A stretch of 64,000 nt of DNA from Actinomycetes bacterium (GTDB lineage: Bacteria > Actinomycetota > Acidimicrobiia > Acidimicrobiales > Acidimicrobiaceae): positions 19,027 through 83,026 of the forward strand of contig JAJYDM010000002.1 of NCBI GenBank assembly GCA_021777475.1, in the 5' to 3' direction. Positions within the stretch are counted from its first letter, which is position 1, and each line of letters begins with the position of its first letter. Below, piece after piece: positions 39,724-47,942 of this stretch. The notes beneath the pieces are model-generated. The model had not been told where the DNA came from, made no database searches, and worked only from the letters and a program-made list of their open reading frames with translations. A program made the translations under genes and the position numbers.

Positions 39724-39834
39724 GTTGTCACCGGCGTCCGAATCACATCGAGCGGACGCTAAGCGGCAACCGAGTGAAGGTGTGTGTTCGATGCCCGGGT
39801 TTGCGACCCGATATCAGTGCCCCTCCACACCGGC

Positions 39835-40335
39835 CTACTTCAGGGGTGCGTTTTCGAAGCGTTGGCGGACGGCATCGACGCTCATGTCGACAGCACCGGC
39901 GATCGTCTGCCAGTCGGACCCTAGCTCCCGCAAGCGGTTGATCCACCCAGCCAACTCGCCTTCGACCCGGTTGGCGCTGCGAACGAGTGCCGGAAGCAGC
40001 GCCAGGATGTCTTCGCTGGAACGGTCGTAGTACTGGGACCGTCGTCGGGAGGACTCCTCCGGGATGGACTCGGCGATGGCATCGATAATCGTCGCGGACA
40101 ATTCAATGCACTCGTTGCAGATGTACACACCGGGACCGGCGACGAGCCTCTGTACTGCGCTGTCAGGCTTGCCACAGAACGAGCACGACGCGATCACGTC
40201 GGTGGTGGGGGTAGGAGTGGATGGCACGGGGTTCTCCTGTTGTTGGCGGAGGCTCCGTAGGGCGGTCGCGTAGGGTTCGCCAGTCTGAGCAGCACGCGAC
40301 CTGACCCGACGCTTGAGATGCTTCTTCGTCGTCAT
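39835..40335 (-). CDS. ClpX C4-type zinc finger protein
   Basis: 166 residues from ATG 40335. A basic N-terminal tail ([16 protein letters not shown]) is followed by the zinc finger [17 protein letters not shown], then YICNECIEL, which matches the N-terminal domain of ClpX but without the AAA+ ATPase. The C-terminal part (about 115-166) with [30 protein letters not shown] looks like a helix-turn-helix. The frame extends upstream to 40563, but that part is compositionally unlike protein. Similar stand-alone proteins are widespread in high-GC actinobacteria, and the GC-rich codon use here suggests transfer from such a host. Role unknown. Confidence 0.82.
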   Translation of the reverse strand: MTTKKHLKRRVRSRAAQTGEPYATALRSLRQQQENPVPSTPTPTTDVIASCSFCGKPDSAVQRLVAGPGVYICNECIELSATIIDAIAESIPEESSRRRSQYYDRSSEDILALLPALVRSANRVEGELAGWINRLRELGSDWQTIAGAVDMSVDAVRQRFENAPLK

Positions 40336-40674
40336 CCGGTCTCGCACACTCCGATCGGTGTCCCCAGCTACACCCTCGGAACGGGTGATGGATAACGACC
40401 CGAGGACATGATCCCCTTTCCCTCCAGATGCCAGCTTGCTGGGACAGCCGACGGAGGGCGGCGCGGAACTCGCCACTCGCCATCGTAGCCGATCAGGCCG
40501 AGCCGAGTCAAGCAGCGCGGCGAGGACTCCACCACGCTTACGACACACACGCCCGCCTGCCACCTCGATCCCGGCCGGCGTCGACGATCCCGCAGGACGC
40601 TCGGCTCAGCCAGCTACGAGCCCCTTCACGCATTCCCGTAGTTCAGACAAGTTTGGATAAGACATCGTCTTCTG

Positions 40675-40707
40675 CACCAAAGTATTCGTATGTGAAACCT
40701 GTGCCTT
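40675..40707. repeat. Direct repeat copy 2 (attR-like)
   Basis: Begins CACCAAAGTAT and matches 37303-37335 at 28 of 33 positions in the same orientation. It marks the point where the GC-rich foreign composition ends. Upstream of it there is no further similarity to the tRNA, so the shared core within the tRNA is only its last five bases. Confidence 0.55.
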
Positions 40708-40986
40708 AGTGATGTCCGAATTCTAAAACGATAGAACCGTCATGACTCCGTTCGCGGGTGTTCTTGACTTGAGGTATTGGACAGGCCACAAGGCGCTTTC
40801 CCTCCGAACCCACGTCGCCTGAATTGCCGATTCAAAAGGATCGGAATTCGACGGTTTCGTTGGGAATCCCAGTTGACGCGCTTGGTTCCACGCTCGAACT
40901 CAAATGAAACGCCACTTGACATGATCCTGGAGGAGCGTCGAGGTTACCTTTGTTGACCCCCAACCGGTTGGGATTTGGGCCAAGAC

Positions 40987-40998
40987 TTGTCGCGACAA
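40987..40998. promoter_or_regulatory. 12-bp perfect palindrome upstream of the 3-hydroxyacyl-CoA dehydrogenase gene
   Basis: TTGTCGCGACAA reads the same on both strands and lies 49 bp before the ATG at 41047, where a repressor would be expected to bind. No regulator can be named. Confidence 0.4.
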
Positions 40999-41046
40999 TG
41001 AGGATAGTGTTGTAGATAGTCACTCTCGTAATGAGGAGTTCACATC

Positions 41047-41913
41047 ATGTCTCAATCAACCATTGCTGTTGTGGGATCCGGTACCATGGGCGGAGGCATC
41101 GCCCATCAAATGGCACTCTCCGGTTTTAACGTTAAACTGGCCGACGTAAACGAATCAGCTTTAGAAGAGGCCGTCAAACGCATGACCTCTTGGATGGCGC
41201 TTAACGTCAGAAAAGGCGCGATGACCCAGCTGGAAGCAGACGATACCTTGGGCCGGGTAAAGATTACGACGAACCTGAAGGATCTGTCCGATTGTTCGTT
41301 TGCGTTAGAGGCGGTCTTTGAAAATCTTGAAGTAAAAGAAGGCATCTTTTCCCAGCTTGATAAAATCCTCCCTCCCGATGCGATCATTGCAACAAATACC
41401 TCCTCGATGTCGATCACAGCCCTGGCTGAATACACCGGGCGTCAGAAGAAGGTTGTCGGAATGCACTTCTTCAACCCTCCGCAGATAATGAAACTGGTAG
41501 AGGTTGTCCGGGGATTCAAGACCGATGACGACACGATAAAACAGACGATGGAGCTTTCACGCGCGCTCGGAAAAGAGCCGATCGAAATCAAGCGGGACAC
41601 TCCGGGATTTATAGTCAACAGACTCCTCATTCCGCAGCTTCTGGAAGCTGTCCGACTCGTCGAAGAAGGTGTTGCCACCCCCGAAGACGTGGACAAGGCG
41701 ATCAGGCTGGGTCTTAACAGCCCTATGGGACCATTCGAGTTGCAGGACTACACCGGCGTGGACATTGGCCTGAACGTGGTCGACCATTTCTATGAAGAGT
41801 TCCGCAACGACAGGTGGGCTGCACCCCTATCCCTGCGAGCCCTGGTGAGAGCTGGACGCCTTGGCAGAAAAACAGGGGCAGGCTGGTACGACTACCCGCC
41901 AAAGGACAAATAG
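41047..41913 (+). CDS. hbd: 3-hydroxybutyryl-CoA / 3-hydroxyacyl-CoA dehydrogenase
   Basis: NAD(P)-dependent oxidation of 3-hydroxyacyl-CoA (or the reverse) in fatty-acid or butyrate metabolism, 288 residues, the normal size. The Rossmann motif GSGTMGGGIAHQMA starts near residue 10, the acidic NAD contact is in KLADVNE, and the catalytic His is in MHFFNPP with Glu in MKLVEVVRG. The C-terminal domain has TPGFIVNRLLIP and GRLGRKTGAGWYDY. AGGAG precedes the ATG. It is monocistronic, with no other beta-oxidation genes beside it. Confidence 0.96.
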   Translation: MSQSTIAVVGSGTMGGGIAHQMALSGFNVKLADVNESALEEAVKRMTSWMALNVRKGAMTQLEADDTLGRVKITTNLKDLSDCSFALEAVFENLEVKEGIFSQLDKILPPDAIIATNTSSMSITALAEYTGRQKKVVGMHFFNPPQIMKLVEVVRGFKTDDDTIKQTMELSRALGKEPIEIKRDTPGFIVNRLLIPQLLEAVRLVEEGVATPEDVDKAIRLGLNSPMGPFELQDYTGVDIGLNVVDHFYEEFRNDRWAAPLSLRALVRAGRLGRKTGAGWYDYPPKDK

Positions 41914-42223
41914 TCCTGGAAATAACGAACGAATTGGAGACTTCTCCCAACACGTTGGAGTATCAGTACACAATCGAACCCTTCATCCCATAGCCCACGG
42001 TTTGGACTTTTAAAGATACCCAGATAAAAGGGACGCTATTCTTTGCTCGTCGCGATGAACAGGTCACCTTCTGGTTGCAGCAAGAGGAGACATTGGGAGC
42101 CGTCCCAACGAATCATTGCCGTTTTACACACCGGGACCTCGGCCAGGCGTCACTGCGTAAATCCGCCTGACCAGAGAACAAAGTGGTTTCCACCTTAAGA
42201 TAGCCAGATGATAGGCTACAGCC
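41914..42223. other. Intergenic region, nothing recognised
   Basis: 310 bp. No open frame of note, RNA gene or clear hairpin terminator was seen. It should hold the 3' end signals of the dehydrogenase gene and the promoter of the small membrane protein gene. Confidence 0.45.
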
Positions 42224-42484
42224 ATGCGAACCTCACCTCTAATTGGGAAAAAGACGTGGTTCGGCCCGCGAAAAGTCGGCTGGGGTCTCAGCCCCCGCTC
42301 CACTGCTGGATGGATTTCCACATTCATTACGATCGGTGCATCAATATTTACAGCCAGGATGTGGCCAAATCGACCGCTCATCAGGTTACTGCCAGTTGCG
42401 ACCTACATGATAGTTTCATTATTAAAGGGGACATCGCCAGGCGGACCCAGAGCAAGACGCAAACTGGCCAGCCAAACCGCCTAA
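42224..42484 (+). CDS. Small conserved membrane protein
   Basis: 86 residues. The N-terminal GKKTWFGPRKVGWGLSPRS followed by two hydrophobic helices (about 29-45 and 53-68) and a basic tail RARRKLAS is a pattern I recall from small actinobacterial membrane proteins (typically WFGPKRxGWGxRPxSWQGW). The frame was chosen over the overlapping frame at 42208-42546 for this reason. There is no strong ribosome site before the ATG. Function unknown. Confidence 0.6.
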   Translation: MRTSPLIGKKTWFGPRKVGWGLSPRSTAGWISTFITIGASIFTARMWPNRPLIRLLPVATYMIVSLLKGTSPGGPRARRKLASQTA

Positions 42485-42643
42485 CTTGGAAATGGCGACG
42501 GAATTCAAACTCACACCGCCAGCCACTAAGACTAGCCCTAACGTGACTCGCCCAAAAGGCGGCAACGAGGATCGTCCTTAAACTCTTTGATGCGCCCGTG
42601 CCCTACAAACATCCCTCCCACTCACCGATCCCCAAGGTATCCG

Positions 42644-43195
42644 TTAATCATGCGGTTTCAAATTGTCTGCCCCAGGTAGGAGGATAGTGGTCAAGATCCT
42701 GCGCTTTCTTTCCGGATTCTCCTGTTTCTCAAGGGCGATCCTCACAACCTCTGAGATGTCACGGAGAAACTCCATGTATTCTGGATCACTCAACCACAAC
42801 GCTGCAACTCGATATCCCGCACCGTCCCGCACTGGATCCGCGTCTGGCCGCGACATATAGCGGTCAAAGTCTGTGAATACGCCGGCTAGGAAAGCCAGGA
42901 AGGCCTGTCTTTGGTCGTCCGGAGCCATATTTCTGATCTCCTTGGGATCAATTTGCGTGGCAGCTAGTCTCAGACTGTATATCCGCTCCCTCACTCCCCG
43001 CACCCGCCGTTCGGTTACGACCTTAAGCACCCCGGCATCGACCAACTTGGCCACATGTCGGTAAAGACTTGCTGGAGGCACATCAGATAGTTCCATCTGA
43101 AGAGCTGTTGAACTAAGCGTGCGATCACCCAAAAAAGACTGAATTATTCGAAACCGAATTGGGTGAAGCAGCAAATCAGCACTAGTCATAATCAA
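42644..43195 (-). CDS. Helix-turn-helix transcriptional regulator (ArsR/YdfF-like)
   Basis: 183 residues. The N-terminal winged helix (HPIRFRIIQSFLGDR, then PPASLYRHVAKLVDAGVLKVV and a wing RRVRGVRERIY) is followed by a helical ligand or dimer domain (about 85-175). It is divergent from the ABC-transporter operon with a 68-bp gap that contains two palindromes, so it is probably the local regulator of that operon and of itself (inference from position). The inducer is unknown. Confidence 0.85.
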   Translation of the reverse strand: MIMTSADLLLHPIRFRIIQSFLGDRTLSSTALQMELSDVPPASLYRHVAKLVDAGVLKVVTERRVRGVRERIYSLRLAATQIDPKEIRNMAPDDQRQAFLAFLAGVFTDFDRYMSRPDADPVRDGAGYRVAALWLSDPEYMEFLRDISEVVRIALEKQENPERKRRILTTILLPGADNLKPHD

Positions 43196-43209
43196 CAGAA
43201 TACAGTAGA

Positions 43210-43225
43210 TTATCAGTTATGATAA
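43210..43225. promoter_or_regulatory. Inverted repeat 1 in the divergent promoter (candidate operator)
   Basis: TTATCA, four-base centre, TGATAA. It lies between the HTH gene and the ABC operon, 15 bp from the HTH start codon, and is separated by only two bases from a second palindrome. Confidence 0.5.
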
Positions 43226-43227
43226 TG

Positions 43228-43243
43228 TTCTCATTAATGAGAA
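43228..43243. promoter_or_regulatory. Inverted repeat 2, perfect 16-bp palindrome (candidate operator)
   Basis: TTCTCATTAATGAGAA is identical to its reverse complement. It sits 20 bp upstream of the first gene of the ABC operon. The spacing to repeat 1 (18 bp centre to centre) would put two dimers on nearly the same DNA face. Confidence 0.55.
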
Positions 43244-43263
43244 GGTAGGCAGGAGGGTTTGCA

Positions 43264-43614
43264 TTGGCAGAACTGTCCATCGAAGCCGACGAGCTGATCG
43301 TCCATCTCAGCCCTTTGGAGAAAGCGGAAGCAGTTCATGCTGATCTCCGATTCCCAACCACCTCGATCACTGATGTCACGGTACTCGACAACGCCATACA
43401 GTCGGTACATGGCCTGCGAGCACCCGGTGCGGGAATTCCCGGCTATCTCGCAGTGGGAACTTTCAGAGGTCCCACCTCAAAGATGTTCGCCGCCATTCAC
43501 CGCAGCGCGCCAAGAGGCGTCAAGATTGACCTTGAAGGAGAGAGCTACGATACTCTGGTAATAGGCTGCGAAGATCCGGAAGCCACCGCACAGATGATCC
43601 GCAGACCGAGTTGA
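43264..43614 (+). CDS. Conserved hypothetical protein, first gene of the ABC operon
   Basis: 116 residues, cytoplasmic, beta-rich: LIVHLSPLEKAEAVHADLRFP, then GAGIPGYLAVGTFRG and VKIDLEGESYDTLVIGCEDPEATAQMI. The strand order with a terminal helix is like a small PH-type barrel, but this is a guess. It starts at TTG 43264 behind an AGGAGGG site. It overlaps the next gene by 4 bp, so it belongs to the transporter operon. Confidence 0.75.
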   Translation: MAELSIEADELIVHLSPLEKAEAVHADLRFPTTSITDVTVLDNAIQSVHGLRAPGAGIPGYLAVGTFRGPTSKMFAAIHRSAPRGVKIDLEGESYDTLVIGCEDPEATAQMIRRPS

Positions 43615-43799
43615 AATCCAATTTGGCGGCACTCCTTCCCGTCTTCTTGCTGTTTGGAGCCTTTTTAGTCTTTTGCCTCGTGGATATCTTTCGGATTAGA
43701 GACGTGCGCTACCTACCACGTTGGGCATGGGCATTCATCTGTGTCGCATCCGTTCCACTTGGAGGAATCATCTACCTTTTGATCGGTAGAGTCCCATGA
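43611..43799 (+). CDS. PLDc_N-type small membrane protein (YxlE-like)
   Basis: 62 residues with two membrane helices (about 6-26 and 39-58). RYLPRWAWAFICVASVPLGGIIYLLIGR is the phospholipase-D N-terminal-like motif found in YxlE of Bacillus and in other accessory subunits of small ABC exporters. It starts at TTG 43611 overlapping the previous stop, and its own stop overlaps the ATPase start (ATGA). It probably assists or regulates the transporter. Confidence 0.82.
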   Translation: MKSNLAALLPVFLLFGAFLVFCLVDIFRIRDVRYLPRWAWAFICVASVPLGGIIYLLIGRVP

Positions 43800-44713
43800 A
43801 TGCAATCTCCACAACAAACCTCGGCAAAAGATACAGATCCCAGTACGCCCTAAAAGGGATCGACCTTGAAATCCCCCGAGGGAGCATTTATGGGCTACTC
43901 GGCCCGAACGGCGCCGGAAAGACGACTGCGCTGGAAATAATCGCCGGTTTGCGCCACCCGAGTTTTGGGCAGGTGCAAATTCAGGGCCGAGCCGGTTACA
44001 CGGCATATTGTCCCGATGTCGCTGAGTTTGAACCCTGGCTTAGTCCAGCAGAGGTTCTTGAAGTCTCGGCTGGTCTGCTTGGACGCCCAAAGCCCATGGA
44101 CAAAATAAATGACATGCTGGCAATGGTTGGCCTCAAGGACACTGAAGCGAGGCATGTAAGTGGCTTCTCCAGGGGAATGCTTGCCAGGCTCGGATTAGGT
44201 GCAGCACTTATCTGCGACCCCGAAATCCTGCTTCTTGACGAACCCGTTGCCGCCCTCGATCCGCTCGGACAACACGAGATCATGGATCTTCTGACCAATT
44301 TGAGAAGTTCAGTCACCATAGTAATTTCCAGCCATGATCTGACAGAAATAGAACAAAGATGCGACACCGTGGGAGTCCTCAATGCTGGGGAACTTATCCA
44401 TCAAGGTCCCCTTTCACAACTGCTCAAATCCCATGCCCAACATATTTGGTACCTGGAAGTCCGTCCACCGGCCACAGAATTGGTCGCCAGACTCGCTACG
44501 GTGCCGTGGGCATCTGCAGTGAGCGAGGTATCGCCCGGAGTCGTTGAAATTCACTATCTCAACTCAGAGGAAGCCGAGAGAAAGTTGCCCGTGCTTCTGG
44601 CCAACTCTGGGTCACAGCTCATCTCACTTACACAAGCCAAGCCCACTCTTGAAGAGGTCTTCCTCTCCATTACGAAAAACAACATCGAATCAGCCGAACA
44701 AGGTGAAGCCTAA
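43796..44713 (+). CDS. ABC transporter ATP-binding protein (YxlF-like)
   Basis: 305 residues. Walker A GPNGAGKTT near 38-46, signature VSGFSRGMLARLGLG (a variant of LSGGQ), Walker B ILLLDEPVAALDP, switch His in SSHDLTEIE, and a C-terminal extension (about 215-305) typical of the drug/lantibiotic exporter class. It is coupled to the PLDc_N gene (4-bp overlap) and to the permease gene (TAATG overlap). Substrate unknown. Confidence 0.93.
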   Translation: MNAISTTNLGKRYRSQYALKGIDLEIPRGSIYGLLGPNGAGKTTALEIIAGLRHPSFGQVQIQGRAGYTAYCPDVAEFEPWLSPAEVLEVSAGLLGRPKPMDKINDMLAMVGLKDTEARHVSGFSRGMLARLGLGAALICDPEILLLDEPVAALDPLGQHEIMDLLTNLRSSVTIVISSHDLTEIEQRCDTVGVLNAGELIHQGPLSQLLKSHAQHIWYLEVRPPATELVARLATVPWASAVSEVSPGVVEIHYLNSEEAERKLPVLLANSGSQLISLTQAKPTLEEVFLSITKNNIESAEQGEA

Positions 44714-45462
44714 TGGGGATGTGGCGCCTTGAAATCTTGAGAATTTGGAGAACACGACGCATTATTGCGCTCACGGCCGTATTTTTGATTATTGGCATCG
44801 GAGATCCGCTACTCGTCCACTTTCTTTCGAAACTGATCGCCAACAGCAGCAAAAACGGCGTCATAGTTGTCGCGCCTACCCCCACACCGGCATCCTCGAT
44901 TGCATCATTCGGGAGCAGCGTTGCCCAGCTCGGAACCCTAGTGACCGTGGTTGTCGGGGCCGCAACCTTAGCAATCGACTCCCGACCGGCCCTAGCGGCA
45001 TTTTATCGTACCCGCATCCGACACCCGAGAGACCTGATTCTGCCTCGCTTTGTGGCAGTCCTCGTGTTCACTTGTCTCGCACTTGTCATCGGAATAATCG
45101 CCGCCTGGTATGAGACATCAATTCTCATCGGCCCTGTTAGCGCCGCTGATTTAGCAGTCGGATTCGGATTCGAGGCTCTTTGGGTGCTTTTCTCCATTGC
45201 ATTGGTAGCGGCCTGGTCGAGCATGCTCAAGAGCGTTCTCGCAGTTGCTGCATGGAGCGTCGCTACACTGCTTGCCCTCAGCCTCATTGGCACAATTCAT
45301 GTTCTTTCAGCGTGGTCACCAACCGCCCTGTCCTCAAGCATCGGACCCATTGTGGGAGGAACATCGCCAAACAACTTCACCGGGGTTAGCATCGTGTCCA
45401 CAATCGGCGCAATCGCGCTCCTTGGATTTGCTATTTTTCGAATCGGACGCCGCGAACAATAG
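44713..45462 (+). CDS. ABC transporter permease (YxlG-like)
   Basis: 249 residues with about six membrane helices and the ABC-2 type layout: a cytoplasmic start (RLEILRIWRTRRI), a first helix, an extracellular loop with PTPTPASSIASFGSS, then the remaining helices. DSRPALAAFYRTRIRHPRDLILPRF forms the cytoplasmic coupling loop to the ATPase. Together with the two preceding genes it makes an exporter like Bacillus YxlEFG. It ends in a 236-bp gap before a convergent gene. Confidence 0.88.
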   Translation: MGMWRLEILRIWRTRRIIALTAVFLIIGIGDPLLVHFLSKLIANSSKNGVIVVAPTPTPASSIASFGSSVAQLGTLVTVVVGAATLAIDSRPALAAFYRTRIRHPRDLILPRFVAVLVFTCLALVIGIIAAWYETSILIGPVSAADLAVGFGFEALWVLFSIALVAAWSSMLKSVLAVAAWSVATLLALSLIGTIHVLSAWSPTALSSSIGPIVGGTSPNNFTGVSIVSTIGAIALLGFAIFRIGRREQ

Positions 45463-45698
45463 CTGGAGCGCACCCAGGCCAACCTCGCCACCCTGTACTG
45501 AAGAGCGACCGATGACGCGACTCCAGAGCACGGCTCGAAGGAGTCATAGATTCGACTCGAACACAAAGAAGCCTGGGCATGGATTGGATACGAACACCTG
45601 CCTCTTTTTAGAGTCTCTAGGACCCGGGATGCGATCCAGCGTAACGCCTGGGCGTGAAGACAGACTTGAGCTGGGAATTTGCCCTCGTAGACGACCTG

Positions 45699-47243
45699 CT
45701 AAAGCGAGTTTAGAAAGTTGGGGTTACCCTGGATAGCAGTCCGCTGCATGTAGTGCTTCATGGCTCTCAAACCGCCAAGCTCTTCTCCGCCACCGGCACG
45801 TCCAGGTCCCCCGTGCAACATTTGGGGCATCGCTATCCCGTGCCCGGTCGATTCAGCGGCGCTCGAGCTATCGACAACCAGCAATCTCCCATGCCAGGGA
45901 GCAAGACCTGAGATAAGAACCTTTGCCAGAGCGGTGTCGGTGGTGACTATGGACCCAACCAGACTTCCCTCACCCATGGCGGCGGCTTGAATTACTTCCC
46001 CAAAGGTCTGGTAGGGCACCAAGGTCAGCACAGGTCCGAAGGCTTCCACGGAGTGAACCTGATGCGCAAAGATGTCGTCCGAACGTAGAAGCATCGGCGA
46101 TAGGAAAGCACCAGCCTCGGCATCAGCCGACACCACCTTTACCTTGTTGGGGTCGCCAAATACGATCCTGGTAGCTTCAAGGAGCTTCTGCACATTCTTA
46201 CGAACCTCTTCGCGCTGACCATAACTTGCTACCGGACCCATTTGAACTGACTCATCGGTGGGATTGCCAACCACTATTTCCCCTAGTCTGGCAGAAACCG
46301 CGTCGGCCACCTCGTCGATAATTGAAACCGGCACAAAAGCTCGGCGAATTGCGGTGCACTTTTGACCAGCCTTTATAACCATCTCATTAACAAGCTGGTC
46401 AACAAAGATGGTGAACTCATCGTCCTCTGGGACGATATCTGTACCAAGTATCGAACAGTTGAGCGAGTCCGCCTCGGCATTGAACGCGACAGAGCGGCCG
46501 ATGACCACTTCGTGGCTGCGCAATGTCTGGGCAGTGCTGGCCGAACCGGTAAACGAAACGGTGTCCTGACTGGTCAGGTTCTCAATCAACCCATTTGGAG
46601 AGGCGCAAAGCAAGGAGATCGCCCCTTCGGGAAGCAGTCCGGAATCAGAAATCCTTCGTACTACAGCTTCGGTCAGGTATGCAGTCTGGCTGGCGGGCTT
46701 CACAACTGATGGCATTCCTGCCAAAAATGCAGGAGCAAACTTCTCTAGCATTCCCCAAACGGGGAAGTTAAAGGCGTTGATCTGAACCGCGACTCCAAGC
46801 TTTGAACTGTAGATGTGCCTACCTCCAAAAGTTCCACCTTTGCCCAGAGGTTCAATATCACCATCGAACAGAGTTGTTCTGTCCCCGAGCTCACGCCCCG
46901 CCTTGCTTGCATAGACCGCGATGGTTCCAATGCCACCGTCAACATCAACCGAAGTGTCGCGCCTTGTAGCACCGGTCTTGGCTGATATCGCGACAAACTC
47001 ATCCAAATGGCTGAAGAGATACTTTCCCAAATCCTTTAGAATCGCCGCCCGTTGCGTAAACGTCAGCTTCCGCAACTCGGGACCACCGATCTTTCTGGCA
47101 AACTGCAGCATCCCGGCAACATCAGGCCCTTGGCGAGGAATACGGGCAATTTCCTCTCCTGTGGACGCATCAAGCAGTGGCGAAGTTTCACCTTCACTCG
47201 ATTGCCAACGACCTTGACTGTAACTCTGAAGAACTGGCGTCAT
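45699..47243 (-). CDS. PaaZ-type aldehyde dehydrogenase (ALDH domain only)
   Basis: 514 residues from the ATG at 47243, which has GGAG upstream (a GTG at 47255 adds four residues). It has the ALDH fold with catalytic Cys in AGQKCTAIRR and general-base Glu in FNAEADSLN. The C-terminal GHGIAMPQMLHGGPGRAGGGEELGG is the signature of the PaaZ dehydrogenase domain, which oxidises 3-oxo-5,6-dehydrosuberyl-CoA semialdehyde in phenylacetate breakdown. The MaoC-like oxepin-CoA hydrolase domain of full PaaZ is missing and no paaABCE genes are nearby. It may serve a related ring-cleavage pathway (for example BoxD-like) or work with a separate hydratase. Confidence 0.88.
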   Translation of the reverse strand: MTPVLQSYSQGRWQSSEGETSPLLDASTGEEIARIPRQGPDVAGMLQFARKIGGPELRKLTFTQRAAILKDLGKYLFSHLDEFVAISAKTGATRRDTSVDVDGGIGTIAVYASKAGRELGDRTTLFDGDIEPLGKGGTFGGRHIYSSKLGVAVQINAFNFPVWGMLEKFAPAFLAGMPSVVKPASQTAYLTEAVVRRISDSGLLPEGAISLLCASPNGLIENLTSQDTVSFTGSASTAQTLRSHEVVIGRSVAFNAEADSLNCSILGTDIVPEDDEFTIFVDQLVNEMVIKAGQKCTAIRRAFVPVSIIDEVADAVSARLGEIVVGNPTDESVQMGPVASYGQREEVRKNVQKLLEATRIVFGDPNKVKVVSADAEAGAFLSPMLLRSDDIFAHQVHSVEAFGPVLTLVPYQTFGEVIQAAAMGEGSLVGSIVTTDTALAKVLISGLAPWHGRLLVVDSSSAAESTGHGIAMPQMLHGGPGRAGGGEELGGLRAMKHYMQRTAIQGNPNFLNSL

Positions 47244-47255
47244 TTGACTCTCCAC

Positions 47256-47942
47256 TTAGTTTGCAAACAATCTTGAAGACTTGCTGTTTCCAACGAATTT
47301 GAGGATTCGAACATTTAGGTGATTCGACTTTTTATTGTAGCTGCCATGCTGGCACTGGAGATATCGCCGAGAAGCCCAGAGTCAGCTCAGACCTTCATCC
47401 TCCACCAACTTCAGTTGCCACGGCACGCTGCGTCGCCGACTGGCCGCAAGATTGTCATTCGTCCGCCCCAGAATGGATATATTTTCCCGCACTTCATTCA
47501 GTCCCCAAATGCTGAGTCTCCTCGGCCTTTTCTGTCGTAGCTTGACCCGGCCAACCGGTGGCATACTGAGGACGCATCCCACATGTTGCCTGGGCTATCG
47601 CGGTCGACTTCGGATCCTTCGCAAAGCAGTGCCATTACTTCTCCCCGACGCTCTTTCAACCGGCGTTGGAATAAGCCGTCAATCTGCTTAGGTGGTTAGC
47701 CGTTTGAAATCGGGACTATCGTTCCCAGTCGATAGCTGGGGAGCAAAACATGGTCTGTATCACTATGGCAGCCACAGCCCAACCAGGAATCAGGGGAATG
47801 AAACGTCTCCATGCCAGTTATAGGTCTCATTGCTCCATAGCATGCACGCCCAGGGACCCGGGAAGCTGACCTCCCAGGTCCGGCAGGCGGCCCTAAAATA
47901 ACGTCAACACCCTCGACATGTGGAAGAGAAGCTGGTGCGCAT
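47256..47942. other. Intergenic region, nothing recognised
   Basis: 687 bp. Short frames on both strands (for example 47696-48019 minus) lack ribosome sites and recognisable protein sequence. No tRNA, hairpin terminator or repeat was identified. The AT-rich left end probably carries the promoter of the aldehyde dehydrogenase gene. Confidence 0.45.

Larger units (their letters stand above)
40336..41046. other. Long intergenic stretch at the right end of the foreign segment
   Basis: 711 bp without a supported gene. The first 320 bp are GC-rich like the ClpX-zinc-finger gene, with overlapping short frames on both strands that look spurious. The right direct repeat copy is at 40675-40707, after which the composition returns to that of the chromosome. 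A 12-bp palindrome at 40987-40998 and the AGGAG site before 41047 belong to the next gene. Confidence 0.55.

Noticed and set aside
40336..40563. Upstream extension of the ClpX-zinc-finger frame
   Set aside because: The added 76 residues are compositionally odd, while the ATG at 40335 gives the N terminus expected for the family.
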